NCBI GenBank assembly: GCA_014656015.1 | Contig: BNBP01000020.1 | Coordinates: 1 to 64,000 of the forward strand | DNA from: Streptomyces griseoaurantiacus | GTDB taxonomy: Bacteria; Actinomycetota; Actinomycetes; Streptomycetales; Streptomycetaceae | Reading direction: 5' to 3' | Length of the DNA: 64,000 nt | Shown here: positions 52,598 to 62,099 of the stretch, piece after piece | Layout: each line of letters begins with the position of its first letter | Position numbering within the stretch: position 1 is the first letter of the stretch | Notes under the pieces: generated by a model | Database searches by the model: none | Told to the model about the DNA's origin: nothing | Seen by the model: only the letters and a program-made list of their open reading frames with translations | Position numbers and translations under genes: made by a program

Positions 52598-53290
52598 GTG
52601 CGGATCATGATCGCGGATGATGAAGCGGCCATCCGTGACTCGCTGGAGCGGGTGCTCCAGGTCGAGGGGTACGACACCAGCACCGTCGCCAACGGTTTCG
52701 CGGTGCTCGACGGGATCGTCGGTGACGAGGGCGACACGCTGGATCTGCTGATCCTCGACGTGATGATGCCCCGCCTCGGCGGGTTGGAGACCTGTCGGCG
52801 GTTGCGGGCCGCGGGCCGGGATCTGCCGGTGCTGATGCTGACCGCCCGTGACCAGGTCTCCGACCGGGTCACGGGGCTGGACGCGGGTGCCGACGACTAC
52901 CTGCCCAAGCCGTTCGCCACCGAGGAGCTGCTGGCCCGGGTGCGGGCCCTGCTGCGCCGACGCGCGCCGGCCGACGAGGAGTCGCAGATCCTGTCGTTCG
53001 CCGACGTCCGGCTCGATCCCGACAGGTTCGAGGCGTGGCGGGGCGGGCGGCCGCTGCGCCTGACCCGTACCGAGTTCTCCCTCCTGAGGGTCCTCATGGG
53101 CAACGCGACCCGGGTCCTGACCCGTGACGCGCTGTTCGAGGCGATCTGGGGCTTCGACATGAGCGCCACCGCCAATAACCTCCAGGTGTACGTGAGCTAC
53201 CTGCGCCGCAAGATGGAGGCCGGGGGCGAGCCGCGATTGATCTACACGCTGCGCGGCCTGGGATACGTGCTGCGGGAGACTCCTCCGTGA
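52598..53290 (+). CDS. OmpR-family response regulator (MprA-like)
   Basis: 230 residues, GTG start with a G-rich binding site 8 bases upstream. Receiver: [20 protein letters not shown], phosphorylated Asp in [20 protein letters not shown], Thr in [20 protein letters not shown], Lys in [20 protein letters not shown]. Winged helix: [53 protein letters not shown]. It overlaps the kinase gene by 4 bases (GTGA). The convergent MMPL gene may be a target. Confidence 0.93.
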   Translation: MRIMIADDEAAIRDSLERVLQVEGYDTSTVANGFAVLDGIVGDEGDTLDLLILDVMMPRLGGLETCRRLRAAGRDLPVLMLTARDQVSDRVTGLDAGADDYLPKPFATEELLARVRALLRRRAPADEESQILSFADVRLDPDRFEAWRGGRPLRLTRTEFSLLRVLMGNATRVLTRDALFEAIWGFDMSATANNLQVYVSYLRRKMEAGGEPRLIYTLRGLGYVLRETPP

Positions 53291-54738
53291 GCGGGCACGC
53301 CGGCCGGGAACCGCGCCGGCTGACCCGATGGTGGCGCCGGCGGTCCCTGCGGGCCAGACTGACGGTGATCGCGGCGACGGCCATCGCGGCCAGCGTGTTC
53401 GTGGCCTTCCAGGTGGCCAGCCAACTCCTGGGCTGGGAGTTGCAGGACAGTGCCAAGGGTCAGCTGCGCGCCGACGCCCGCGTCCTGGCGACGAACGCGC
53501 GGCGCGCCGGTCTGGCGGAGGTCCAGCTACCGCCCTATCCCGGATCAGGCCGGCTGGTGAGGGTCGTCCTGCCCGACGGCTCGACCCGGACGCCGGTCGG
53601 CCAACCCGCGCTGCCCCCCGTCAGCGAGCAGGCGGAGCGGGTGGCGCAGGGCGCGTCGGCCGATCTGATGGAGTCGGGGGACAGCGACGAGGACGGTCAC
53701 CTCGTCTACACACTGCGGGCGGGCGACGGCGCGGTCCAGGTGGCCCAGGTCGCCGACGACAGCCCGATCAACCAGTTCGGGTTCGGCATGCTGCTGATCG
53801 GGCTGCTCTGTGTGTTCGGCGGCGCCCTTGTCGGGCGTGCCGTGGCACGGACCGGACTGGCACCGATCGACCGGCTGACCGCCGTCGCGGTACGCGTCGC
53901 GCGCACCCGGGACCTCGACGCCGACATCCCGGACGAGGGCGGTGGGGAGATCCGGCGGCTGATCCGGTCGATCAACGACATGCTCGCCGCGCTCAGGGAC
54001 TCCCGGCGGGCCCAGCGGCTGCTCGCCGAGGACGCCGCCCACGAGCTCAAGACCCCGCTCACCAGCCTGCGCCTCAACGTCGAGCTGCTGATCCGGCTCG
54101 ATCGGCGCGGCACCCTGGACAGCGCACTGCCGGCGGCGAGCCGGACCCGGCTGCTCAACGATCTCGGCGCCCAGGTGGCCGAGTTGAGCACCCTCGTGGC
54201 CGAGCTGACCGACCTGGCGCGCGGTGACGTCAGTGACGAGAGCACCGAACTGCTCGACCTCGCCGACGTGGTGGCGGCCGCCGTGACCCGGGCACGTTCC
54301 CGCGCGCCCGAGGTCGAGGTCGCGCTCGATGTGACCTCCGTGTGGGTGAGCGGGCGTCCCGCCGCGCTCGAGCGGGCGGTGCTCAACCTCCTCGACAACG
54401 CCGGCAAGTGGTCCCCCGTGGACCAGCCCATCCAGGTCCGGCTCCGTGCCGAGGGCGCCTCGGCGGTACTCGAGGTCGACGACGCCGGGCCGGGCATCGA
54501 CGCCGCCGACGTACCGCGGGTGTTCGACCGGTTCTACCGTGCCGACAGCGCCCGGGCGTTGCCGGGATCAGGTCTGGGGCTGTCGATCGTGCAGCGCGTC
54601 GTCGACGCCCACGGCGGCCGGGCCACCGTCGCCCGTTCCGCACGCGGTGGCGCGCTGCTTCGGATCGACCTTCCGGCCGCGGCCCCGCCCGCCCCGATCG
54701 CGGGGCCCACCGGCGGGGAGGACACCGCGGCGGGCTGA
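53287..54738 (+). CDS. Sensor histidine kinase (MprB-like)
   Basis: 483 residues. Two helices (about residues 20-40 and 165-183) bracket an extracytoplasmic sensor loop of about 125 residues; HAMP follows ([20 protein letters not shown]); HisKA shows [20 protein letters not shown]; the ATPase domain has [33 protein letters not shown] and [20 protein letters not shown]. It senses an envelope signal and acts on the co-transcribed regulator. A 17-bp hairpin follows the stop immediately. Confidence 0.93.
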   Translation: MSGHAGREPRRLTRWWRRRSLRARLTVIAATAIAASVFVAFQVASQLLGWELQDSAKGQLRADARVLATNARRAGLAEVQLPPYPGSGRLVRVVLPDGSTRTPVGQPALPPVSEQAERVAQGASADLMESGDSDEDGHLVYTLRAGDGAVQVAQVADDSPINQFGFGMLLIGLLCVFGGALVGRAVARTGLAPIDRLTAVAVRVARTRDLDADIPDEGGGEIRRLIRSINDMLAALRDSRRAQRLLAEDAAHELKTPLTSLRLNVELLIRLDRRGTLDSALPAASRTRLLNDLGAQVAELSTLVAELTDLARGDVSDESTELLDLADVVAAAVTRARSRAPEVEVALDVTSVWVSGRPAALERAVLNLLDNAGKWSPVDQPIQVRLRAEGASAVLEVDDAGPGIDAADVPRVFDRFYRADSARALPGSGLGLSIVQRVVDAHGGRATVARSARGGALLRIDLPAAAPPAPIAGPTGGEDTAAG

Positions 54739-54920
54739 CGCGCCCGGGGGCGGAGCACGTGATCCGTGCTCCGCCCCCGGGGATGGGTTCGCGCGGCTGA
54801 CCGGTGGGGAGGACACCGCGGCGGGCTGACGTGCCCGGTGGCGCAGTACGTGGGACGGCGGCCCCCGGGCACGGGTTCGCGCGGTTCACCGCCGGGGCGG
54901 GACACCGCGACGCGCCGACC
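54709..54920 (+). repeat. Tandem degenerate repeats of about 90 bp at the end of the kinase gene
   Basis: The segment GGGGAGGACACCGCGGCGGG followed by CTGACG occurs at the 3' end of the kinase gene (about 54714) and again near 54807, each followed by GCCCGG(G/T)GGCG and later by GGGTTCGCGCGG(C/T)T. A third, more degenerate copy begins near 54890. The first unit contains the terminator hairpin. Confidence 0.6.
54743..54781 (+). terminator. Strong terminator after the MprAB-like operon
   Basis: Perfect 17-bp stem CCCGGGGGCGGAGCACG / CGTGCTCCGCCCCCGGG with loop TGATC, starting 4 bases after the kinase stop codon. Confidence 0.85.
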
Positions 54921-54991
54921 CCGAGCCCCGGGCCCCGGGCCCCGGCGTGTGGCGCAGGACCGAAGAGGGCGGTGACCGTCGCGCCCACGAC

Positions 54992-55028
54992 GAGATCCGG
55001 GACGGGCCTGGGGCCCGTCCCGGATCTC
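54992..55028. terminator. Bidirectional terminator between kinase and MMPL genes
   Basis: Perfect 17-bp stem GAGATCCGGGACGGGCC / GGCCCGTCCCGGATCTC with loop TGG, 16 bases beyond the stop of the convergent MMPL gene. It can serve both directions. Confidence 0.8.
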
Positions 55029-55044
55029 GTTCGTGCCGCCGCGC

Positions 55045-57198
55045 TCACCGTTGCAGCGCGGGCTCCTCCTCATCGGCGAGCGGCCGCTGACCGTGCGGCA
55101 GCTCCACTGCCGGGCGGGACAGCGGGCTCGGCCACCACATGCGCCGGCCGATCAGCAGAGTGAGAGCGGGTACCAGGACCGACCGCACCAGCAGGGCGTC
55201 GAGCAGCACGCCGAAGGCGACCAGGAACCCGACCTCCACGAGCATCACCAGCGGAAGTGACGTGAGGACCGCGAACGTGGCCGCCAGGACCAGACCTGCC
55301 GAGGTGATGACGCCACCGGTGGCCGAGAGGGCCTTGAGCATGCCCTTTCTGGTGCCGAGACGCACGGTCTCCTCCCGGGCCCGGCTGGTCAGGAAGATGT
55401 TGTAGTCGACGCCGAGTGCCACCAGGAAGAGGAATGCCAGCAGCGGCACCGATGAGTCGACGCCCTTGAACCCGAGGATCGTGTCGAAGACGAACACGCT
55501 GCCGCCGAAGGCCGCGGCGAAGGAGACGATCACGGTGGCCATCAGGACCAGCGGGGCCAGCACCGCGCGCAGCAGCAGCCCGAGGACGATCAGGACGACG
55601 GCGAGCACCAGCGGGATCACCAGCTTCTCGTCGCGCTTGGTGGTCACCTCGGTGTCGAGGTTCTCCGCGCTCGGCCCGCCGACGATCGCCTCCGCCCCGC
55701 GTACCGCGTGCACGGCGGTGCGCACCCGCTTGATCGTGTCGTACTCGGCGGTGGTGTCCGGCGCGTCCTTCGGGAACACGGAGATGGCGGCCCAGCCACC
55801 GGCGGTCTGCTCCGGGGCGGCCTGGGCCACCCCGCGAGTGTCCTTGACGACGTCGAGCACCTGCTCCTGCTGCGCCGGCCGCGTCAGGATCGTCAGCGGC
55901 TGGCCGCCGAGCTCGGGGAAGTGCTCGCGGAGAACGGTGAAGCCGGTGACCGACTCGGGCTTGGACAGGAACTGGTCCTGCTCCCGCAGGGCTCCCGAGT
56001 TGCCCGCCAGACCGAGGGCGAGGACACCGAGGACTCCGACCGAGCCGAGCGCCGCCACCCAGCGGCGGCGGTTGATGGCGGCACCGAGCCGTCCCCACAG
56101 TCCCCGCTTCTCCTCCACGGCCGTGCTGAACTGCGGGACCGCCGGCCAGAAGATGCGCCTGCCGAGCACCACGAGCACCGCCGGGAACAGCGTCAGCATG
56201 GCCACCAGCGCGCACAGGACACCGGCCGCACCGATCGGGCCCAGCCCGCTGGTGCTGTTCAGGTCCGCGACCAGCAGGCAGAGCAGGCCGGCGACCACGG
56301 TGGCCGCGGACGCGACGATGGCCGGCGCCGCGCCGCGCAGCGCGTGGATCATCGCGACCCGGACGTTCTCATGGTGGTGCAGTGCCTCCCGATATCGGGC
56401 GATGAGCAACAGCGCGTAGTCCGTGCCCACGCCGAACACCAGGATCGTCAGCAGCGCCGAGTTCTGGTCGTTGACGACGATGCCGAAGCCCTTGACGAGC
56501 AGGTAGACGGTCGCCATCGAGGTCAGTGCGGCCGCGCCGACGGCCACCAGCGGGATGATCCACAACACCGGGCTGCGATAGGTGAGGATGAGCAGGAGCG
56601 TGACGACGGCGATGGTGGTGAGCAGGACCTGTGTGTCGATGCCGTCGAAGACGGCCTCCATGTCGCCGTCGATCGCGGCCGGACCGGTCACCTCGAGTTC
56701 CAGCCCCGAGGGGCGGTCCTTCGCGGCCTCACGCAACGGGCCGACGAGGTCCTCCGGTGGGCCGTAGGACGTGCTCACGTCGAGGGTGAACGTCATCGCC
56801 TTGCGGTCGTCGGAGAGGCTCGTCGGTGAGCCCTCCTCGCCCTTGTCACCCTCGTCGGCCTCCGCCTTTGACGGGTACTGCTTGGTAAAGGTGTCGTATT
56901 GGCGCTCGACCGCCGCGCGGTCGGCGGCGGTCAGGCCGTCGGCCCGGTGGTACACGAAGACGAACGTGCTGTCCTCACCGTCGGGGAGCTTGTCCTCCAC
57001 CGCCGCCACCTTGGTGGACTCGGCACTGGCCGGCAGGGTGTCCACGGCGCTGTCGGTGGTGACCGAGCTCAACTTCCCACTCAGCGGCACCATGATCACC
57101 GCCAGCACCAGCCACAGGCCGATCACCAACCAAGGCACCCACCGGCCCGCCCACCGGCCGACCGGCGCTTCCCTGGACGGTGTTGCGTGGACTGCCAT
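55045..57198 (-). CDS. MMPL family RND-type transporter
   Basis: 717 residues from an ATG preceded by AGGAGG at 6 bases. Two repeats of six helices with extracytoplasmic domains: first helix VPWLVIGLWLVLAVIMVPLS, then TVYLLVKGFGIVVNDQNSAL and the proton-relay segment LVFGVGTDYALLLIARYREA (GxxxDY); in the second half, LLAFLFLVALGVDYNIFLTS repeats the motif. Mycobacterial relatives export lipids; in Streptomyces, members accompany lipids or antibiotics. It is convergent with an MprAB-like system. Confidence 0.92.
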   Translation of the reverse strand: MAVHATPSREAPVGRWAGRWVPWLVIGLWLVLAVIMVPLSGKLSSVTTDSAVDTLPASAESTKVAAVEDKLPDGEDSTFVFVYHRADGLTAADRAAVERQYDTFTKQYPSKAEADEGDKGEEGSPTSLSDDRKAMTFTLDVSTSYGPPEDLVGPLREAAKDRPSGLELEVTGPAAIDGDMEAVFDGIDTQVLLTTIAVVTLLLILTYRSPVLWIIPLVAVGAAALTSMATVYLLVKGFGIVVNDQNSALLTILVFGVGTDYALLLIARYREALHHHENVRVAMIHALRGAAPAIVASAATVVAGLLCLLVADLNSTSGLGPIGAAGVLCALVAMLTLFPAVLVVLGRRIFWPAVPQFSTAVEEKRGLWGRLGAAINRRRWVAALGSVGVLGVLALGLAGNSGALREQDQFLSKPESVTGFTVLREHFPELGGQPLTILTRPAQQEQVLDVVKDTRGVAQAAPEQTAGGWAAISVFPKDAPDTTAEYDTIKRVRTAVHAVRGAEAIVGGPSAENLDTEVTTKRDEKLVIPLVLAVVLIVLGLLLRAVLAPLVLMATVIVSFAAAFGGSVFVFDTILGFKGVDSSVPLLAFLFLVALGVDYNIFLTSRAREETVRLGTRKGMLKALSATGGVITSAGLVLAATFAVLTSLPLVMLVEVGFLVAFGVLLDALLVRSVLVPALTLLIGRRMWWPSPLSRPAVELPHGQRPLADEEEPALQR

Positions 57199-57664
57199 CA
57201 CTGGCCTCCTACATACGAGTTGCATCGCTGATCTGGATGCCTATTTCGTACTGAGCGAACCTGAGACGACTGTTAATGCGGTGCTCAAGCCGGTTGGCCG
57301 AGCCATGTGGTCGGCGCACGCGCCGGCGTGGTGGTGTCGACGTCTCCCCGGCCCGTGCGGGCATCGGCTGTGTCGACCCGTCCGCTGCGCGCGGCCGGAG
57401 CGGGGTGTGCCTCGGCGTGGTCGACGAGGTCGAGCGGCGGACGTAGTCGGGCCGAGGACGGGTTCTAACGTCCGTCTCAGGTTCGCTCGCTAGGAAGTAG
57501 GCGTGCGGTCAAGCGATGCGACCCGTATGCAGGAGGCCGCGATGGCAGTGGACGCAATGCCGTGAGGGAAGGCGCCGCCCGCGCGTCGCACGCCGACGAC
57601 AGTGCGGGGCCCGCCGCGGCCGGCCCGCACAGCGCGCATGCGGGCGGGTCGTCCTCTCCACCAC
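57199..57664. other. Intergenic stretch without a recognisable gene
   Basis: Region between divergent MMPL and amidohydrolase genes. ORFs are Arg- and Ala-rich shadows with no motifs. It probably holds the MMPL promoter, but no operator is evident. Confidence 0.4.
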
Positions 57665-57738
57665 AGCCGCCCTCCGGCGGAGCGGTCCTTCGGCCCGACG
57701 GTGCGAGGCCAGCACGCCCGCTCCGCCGGAGGGCGGCT
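57665..57738. repeat. 20-bp perfect inverted repeat upstream of the amidohydrolase gene
   Basis: Left arm AGCCGCCCTCCGGCGGAGCG (57665-57684), right arm its exact complement (57719-57738), separated by 34 bases. Each arm itself contains a smaller CCGCC/GGCGG palindrome. It lies 65 bases before the amidohydrolase ATG and could act as a terminator, an attenuator or a small mobile repeat. Confidence 0.8.
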
Positions 57739-57802
57739 CGGCGCGGCAGGCGTCGAGGTCGAAGACGGATACCGCACCACACAAACACCTGAGGAGATTC
57801 AC

Positions 57803-58912
57803 ATGAAGCCCATGGGACGCCGCAGCCTTCTCACCGCCGCCACGGCACTTGGCATCGGTGCCGGCTTGTCCACGCATGCCATCGTCTCGGCAGCGGACGA
57901 CGACGAGGATTCGGACATCTCACTGCGGGATCAGGACCTTCCCTTCATCGGCACGGAAGAGACCTTTTCCACCCGTGAGTTGATGAAGCTGAACGACAGG
58001 CTGTTCCTCGAGGACACTGGTCTTGCCGAACTCGGCCCCCGTCGCATCGGTGCAATGGATGAGGCGGGGCTCAACGTTCAGATCCTCTCCGCACATACGC
58101 CTGGTGTGCAGAATGTCAAAGGTCAGAAGGGCATCGATTTCGCGTATCGCCTCAACAAGTTGCTCGTCGACGGGCCGATGGCCACCTATCCGGGGAGGTT
58201 CAAGGCATTCGCGACCTTGCCTCTGCAGGATCCGGAGGCTTCGGCGGACGAACTGGAACGCACAGTCCGGGAGGATGGCTTCCTGGGATGCCTGACCAAC
58301 GGGATCATCGGGAAGAAATTCCTCGACCATCCCGACTTCGAGCCCCTGCTGGCGCGCGCCGAAGCCCTCGACGTGCCGATATACATCCATCCGGGCCTGC
58401 CGCCGGACGAGGTGTTCGAGATCTACTACAGCAATATGCGGCCGGAGTACCAGAAAGAGTTCCAGGACCAGGTTCTCAGCATCTCTGCATATGGGTGGCA
58501 CCAGGAGGTCGTCACTCAGTGCCTCCGCATGATCACCTCGGGAGTGTTCGACAGGCACCCGAAGCTCCAGATCATCATCGGCCACATGGGGGAGGGCCTT
58601 CCGTTCTTCTACAAGCGCGTCGTCGAGAAGATGGGCGAAGTGACGGAGAAGAGTCTGGACAAGCCGTTCGAGCAGTATTTCCATGACAATTTCTGGTTCA
58701 CGACCAGTGCATTCCCCCAAACCGAACTGCTCGATCTCCTGCTGGACTTCATAAGCGTGGATCGAGTGATGTTCGCAACCGACTACCCGTTCGCGAACAT
58801 GAAGACCCAGACCGACTGGTTCCGGGGAGTCGAATTGCCGCGCAAGGCCAAGGAGAAAATCGCCTACCGAAACGCGGAAAAGCTGTTCCGAATGAAGGTG
58901 TCCGGGAAGTGA
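57803..58912 (+). CDS. Amidohydrolase family protein (ACMSD/gamma-resorcylate decarboxylase-like), Tat-exported
   Basis: 369 residues from ATG 57803 with GAGGAG 7 bases upstream. A twin-arginine signal is visible (MGRRSLLTAATALGIGAGLS). The amidohydrolase_2 barrel has IYIHPGLPPDE, QIIIGHMGEGLPFFYKRVVE and RVMFATDYPFANMK, matching metal and catalytic positions of ACMSD-like enzymes. The first motif is FIGTEETFSTRE, so the usual early metal His is absent, as in some subgroup members. Export by Tat would suit a prefolded metal enzyme. Codon use is less GC-biased than that of its neighbours (for example several AAT, TAT and ATA codons), hinting at transfer. Confidence 0.82.
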   Translation: MKPMGRRSLLTAATALGIGAGLSTHAIVSAADDDEDSDISLRDQDLPFIGTEETFSTRELMKLNDRLFLEDTGLAELGPRRIGAMDEAGLNVQILSAHTPGVQNVKGQKGIDFAYRLNKLLVDGPMATYPGRFKAFATLPLQDPEASADELERTVREDGFLGCLTNGIIGKKFLDHPDFEPLLARAEALDVPIYIHPGLPPDEVFEIYYSNMRPEYQKEFQDQVLSISAYGWHQEVVTQCLRMITSGVFDRHPKLQIIIGHMGEGLPFFYKRVVEKMGEVTEKSLDKPFEQYFHDNFWFTTSAFPQTELLDLLLDFISVDRVMFATDYPFANMKTQTDWFRGVELPRKAKEKIAYRNAEKLFRMKVSGK

Positions 58913-58984
58913 CGCGCCGACGTCGGAGGTAGGGCGGAAGCGCAGCAGCTCTGTCGGCGGATCTTCGCCGGTAATGGCTGTGCC

Positions 58985-59365
58985 GGGCTGCCCGGTCGAG
59001 GGCCTGACCCGCGGCGATGGCCGCATCGTCGCCGGTCGCCCACGGCGCCTCCACCCCGGCGTCCATCGCGGCGGCGATCACCTCCCGGGCCAGGCGGGGC
59101 TTGGTCGCGAAGTGCACGTCGCCGGGTGTCCGTGTCCGGGCAGCGTGACGGCGTTCAGTCGTCGCGGACGGCGTCGGCGTCCCAGCGCGCGTACCGCAGC
59201 AGCCGCCGCATCGGCCCGGGACGGGCGTGGCCGGCCTGTTCGGCCGGCCGCCGGCAGTTCTTGCGCTCGACGTGCGACAGCAGCCCGGTCACGTGGGCGC
59301 GGACACCGGACCGGGGCTCAACTCGACCGAACCGGCCCGCGATCGGCTCGCGACACCAGACCGCT
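58985..59365 (-). pseudogene. Decayed IS701-family transposase
   Basis: The minus strand first gives HVTGLLSHVERKNCRRPAEQ, then AGHARPGPMRRLLRYARWDA and DAVRDD, which is the conserved N-terminus of IS701 transposases (relatives read GLLSGVERKNGWQLAEQAGD). A stop follows; in another frame the later motif VHFATKPRLAREVIAAAMDA, then GVEAPWATGDD appears. The central region is deleted. Confidence 0.75.
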
Positions 59366-59375
59366 AGGCACGTTT

Positions 59376-60443
59376 CTACGGGGTCATGTCCTTGGTGAGG
59401 CGGACAGTTCCGTCATCGCCGCTGAGTGGCGCCGATCGGTATCCCTCGCTCTGGTAGAGGGCGATGTTCTGCCGGCTGTGGACGCCGGTGTGCAGCACGA
59501 TGCGGCGGCAGCTCGGCTCGGCCGCGGCTTCGGCGGTGCGCAACAGCCGGCGGCCCAGTCCCTGGCCCCGCAGGTCGGGCACGACGCCGAGCCGACCCAC
59601 GTGCCAGTCGGTGTCGACACGTCGGGCCCGCACCATGCCCAGCAGCCGGCCATCCCGCCACAATCCCATGGCGTGCCAGGTCGCCAGCCACTCGCCTGTC
59701 TGCTCCGGTGACTCGTGCAGGGCCGGGATGGCCAGGGTGTCGTTGGCGAGGGCCTCGTCCACCCAGCAGCATCGCTGCACCACCGTGACCTCGGGAGCGT
59801 CATCAGGGGTGAGCCGCCTCAGGTAGGAACCCGGCAGCGGGCCGGGCCGCAGGCCGAGGCGTGCCCCTTCGCGCATCGGACGTAGGGCGTGGGCGACCCG
59901 GACCAATTCGTCCAGGACGCCGACGGCCGCCGCGGCAAGGGTGGCGCTCGGGCGGATCTGTCCGTCTTCGACCGCGTCACCGATGCGTATCGCGACCGTG
60001 CGCCCCAACGGCACCAGGCGCAGTGTGGTCACCACCTGCTTGGCGTGCTGGACCGAGCGCGTGCCCGCGGAGGTGTTCCCGTAGCTGATGAAGCCGATCG
60101 GTTTCCAGGCCCACTCGCGACCGAGGTGATCGAGGGCGTTTTTCAGAGTCGCCGGCATTCCGTAGTTGTACTCCGGCGTCACCACCATGAAGCCGTCCGC
60201 GGCGTTCACGAGCGCGCTCCATCGTCTGGTGTGTTCGTGCGCGTAGAGACCCGAGGACGGATGCTCCTCTTCGTCCAGGAAGGGCAGGTCGAGGTCGCCG
60301 AGGGCCATGGGCACGAGTTCGACCTCGAGTTCCCCGGCGCGAGGCGTGATCGTCTCGAGCAACCACCTGCCGACCGCCGGGCCGAGGGCGCCGGGCCGGG
60401 TGCTGCACACCAGAGCGAGGACACGTGCCGTTTTCGTTGACAT
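59376..60443 (-). CDS. NAD(P)H-dependent FMN reductase fused to a GNAT acetyltransferase
   Basis: 355 residues. Residues 1-185 are a flavodoxin-like reductase: VLALVCSTRPGALGPAVGRW (phosphate loop) and VVTPEYNYGMPATLKNALDH. Residues about 207-355 are a GNAT domain: YLRRLTPDDAPEVTVVQRCC and LGVVPDLRGQGLGRRLLRTA (acetyl-CoA motif). The frame is continuous, so the fusion is real in this sequence. It is divergent from a MarR regulator, 30 bases apart, likely its repressor. The reductase half may reduce quinones or drugs; the acceptor of the acetyl half is unknown. Confidence 0.88.
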   Translation of the reverse strand: MSTKTARVLALVCSTRPGALGPAVGRWLLETITPRAGELEVELVPMALGDLDLPFLDEEEHPSSGLYAHEHTRRWSALVNAADGFMVVTPEYNYGMPATLKNALDHLGREWAWKPIGFISYGNTSAGTRSVQHAKQVVTTLRLVPLGRTVAIRIGDAVEDGQIRPSATLAAAAVGVLDELVRVAHALRPMREGARLGLRPGPLPGSYLRRLTPDDAPEVTVVQRCCWVDEALANDTLAIPALHESPEQTGEWLATWHAMGLWRDGRLLGMVRARRVDTDWHVGRLGVVPDLRGQGLGRRLLRTAEAAAEPSCRRIVLHTGVHSRQNIALYQSEGYRSAPLSGDDGTVRLTKDMTP

Positions 60444-60465
60444 GGAAATGAAAGTAGCCGGTATA

Positions 60466-60480
60466 TTGATTACATGTCAA
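60466..60480. promoter_or_regulatory. MarR-type operator in the divergent gap
   Basis: TTGATTACATGTCAA, an imperfect palindrome (TTGA-N7-TCAA) typical of MarR sites. It covers the marR-like start codon (60474) and lies 23 bases from the fusion gene start, so it could control both. Confidence 0.6.
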
Positions 60481-60941
60481 CGAAGCCCTCGGCTGAGAAC
60501 GTGCGCTGGCTGAACCCGGACGAAGAACGGGCGTGGCGGGCCTACCGGCGCATGGTGGTCGCCGTGCAGGCCGCCACGGCGCGTGACCTGGCCGCGGTCG
60601 GGCTCTCCGAGCCCGACTACGAAGTGCTCAGCACGTTGTCGGAGCGGCCCGACCACACCAGCACCCTGCGGGAACAGGCCACCAAGATGCGATGGTCCCG
60701 CAGCCGGCTCTCCCGGCACGCCACCAGGATGGAAGCGCGTGGCCTCCTGCGACGTGCACCCGACCCGGCGGATGGCAGAGGATGTTTCCTCGTTCTCACC
60801 GACCACGGCCTGGACACGCTCGAGAGCGTCGCCCCGGCGCATGTCGCCTCGGTGCGACGCCACTTCATCGACCGGCTCTCGCCCGAGGATCTCAGAGCCG
60901 TCGAACGCATCGCCCAGAAGCTGGAGGACATCGAGGGCTGA
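60474..60941 (+). CDS. MarR family transcriptional regulator
   Basis: 155 residues. Winged-helix core: ARDLAAVGLSEPDYEVLSTL, SERPDHTSTLREQATKMRWS, RSRLSRHATRMEARGLLRRA, PDPADGRGCFLVLTDHGLDT. The DxRG-type wing (DPADGRG) is present. It is divergent from the reductase-GNAT gene, with a palindrome at its own start codon, so autoregulation is likely. No ribosome binding site precedes the ATG, suggesting a leaderless transcript. Confidence 0.9.
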   Translation: MSTKPSAENVRWLNPDEERAWRAYRRMVVAVQAATARDLAAVGLSEPDYEVLSTLSERPDHTSTLREQATKMRWSRSRLSRHATRMEARGLLRRAPDPADGRGCFLVLTDHGLDTLESVAPAHVASVRRHFIDRLSPEDLRAVERIAQKLEDIEG

Positions 60942-61115
60942 CGGCGAGCGCCGGTCGCTCGCACACCTACGACGGCGACCGGCGGGACTCATCATCCGTG
61001 GTGACCGGCGACGAGACCCGCGGCCAGGACCCGCAGCTCCGGACAGCCCTGGAGGCCCGGAAGGGAGATGGTGTCGAACCCCGTGGACTGGTCGGACCGC
61101 CCAATGACCGGTCGG

Positions 61116-62099
61116 TCAAGCAAGCGGCTTGCGGTAGCGGACGTACTCGTTCTGCCGCCGGAACCCCACACTCTCGTAAAGATCGTAGGACCGGTGCGGG
61201 TTTGACGTGCCCGTGAACAGCCGAGCGGTCGTTGCACCCTGTCCGCGAAGGCTCCGCAGCCCGTCCAGCAGCAGGGCCCGGCCGATTCCGAGGCGTTGCT
61301 GGTCCGTCCGGACACTCAGCTCTTCGACCTCGCCTACGGTGTGGTCGTGACGGCGGATGCGGCAGAGGGCGACGCCGACCATGTCCTGCCCGTTCCATGC
61401 AGCCCTCCAGCATGCCGGGTCGGCGGTGTCGACGAAGTCCTGGAATGGCCATTGCTGCGTGAAGCCGGTGTCCGCGTACGAATCGACGACCGTCCTCCAG
61501 GCTGCGCGGTAGTGGCTTGACGCGATCGGTCCCGTCCGTACCCCGGCTGGCAGTTTGCTGCCCCGCTCGGGCAACTGCTGCAGATCGCCCAGCTCCAGCT
61601 CGACCAGGCTGAAGACACGTCGGTAGCCGGCTGCGAGCAGAAGCGCCGTGGCGTCCTGCTCGGAGGCCATGGCGTTCGCACCGATCACTGCCGTCCGCGC
61701 CGTTCCATGCTGTTTGACGAGCTGGCGGACCCGTTCTTCGGCCCAGCTCAGCATGGCTGAGCCGATGCCCTGGCAGCGATGCTCGGGCAAGAGGTAGCCG
61801 CGGTGCAGGTACAGCCACGTGTCGTCCCGCTCTTGCCACCATCGGATCGTCGAGTAGCCGACGACGCTCCCGTCGTGCACCACCAGGACCTGGTTCTTGG
61901 ACGGCTCCGCCAGCCTGGCAGAGGCTTCGGCGATGTCGGCCGCTGTCGGAAGCCCTTCCACAACCGAATGGGCGTCGACCTGGTCCCGTTCAGCACAACC
62001 CAGCCGCACCGCGGCCATGGGGCCGTGGTCTTCGTCGCCGCGATACGGCTGGAACCCGAAACCGACCGGAAGGTCCTGTCCTGGCGCGCTGTTCGACAT
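61116..62099 (-). CDS. Double-GNAT N-acetyltransferase
   Basis: 327 residues with two GNAT domains. The first (about 20-160) has RGYLLPEHRCQGIGSAMLSW, the second (about 185-327) has LSVRTDQQRLGIGRALLLDG and ends with GTSNPHRSYDLYESVGFRRQ, then NEYVRYRKPLA. The tandem layout is shared with mycothiol synthase (MshD), but the MshD-specific sequence is not evident, so a general acetyltransferase is the safer call. It stands alone on the minus strand. Confidence 0.82.
   Translation of the reverse strand: MSNSAPGQDLPVGFGFQPYRGDEDHGPMAAVRLGCAERDQVDAHSVVEGLPTAADIAEASARLAEPSKNQVLVVHDGSVVGYSTIRWWQERDDTWLYLHRGYLLPEHRCQGIGSAMLSWAEERVRQLVKQHGTARTAVIGANAMASEQDATALLLAAGYRRVFSLVELELGDLQQLPERGSKLPAGVRTGPIASSHYRAAWRTVVDSYADTGFTQQWPFQDFVDTADPACWRAAWNGQDMVGVALCRIRRHDHTVGEVEELSVRTDQQRLGIGRALLLDGLRSLRGQGATTARLFTGTSNPHRSYDLYESVGFRRQNEYVRYRKPLA

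Noticed and set aside
61116..62099. Mycothiol synthase (mshD)
   Set aside because: Double-GNAT layout fits, but I could not confirm MshD-specific residues; kept as a general acetyltransferase.
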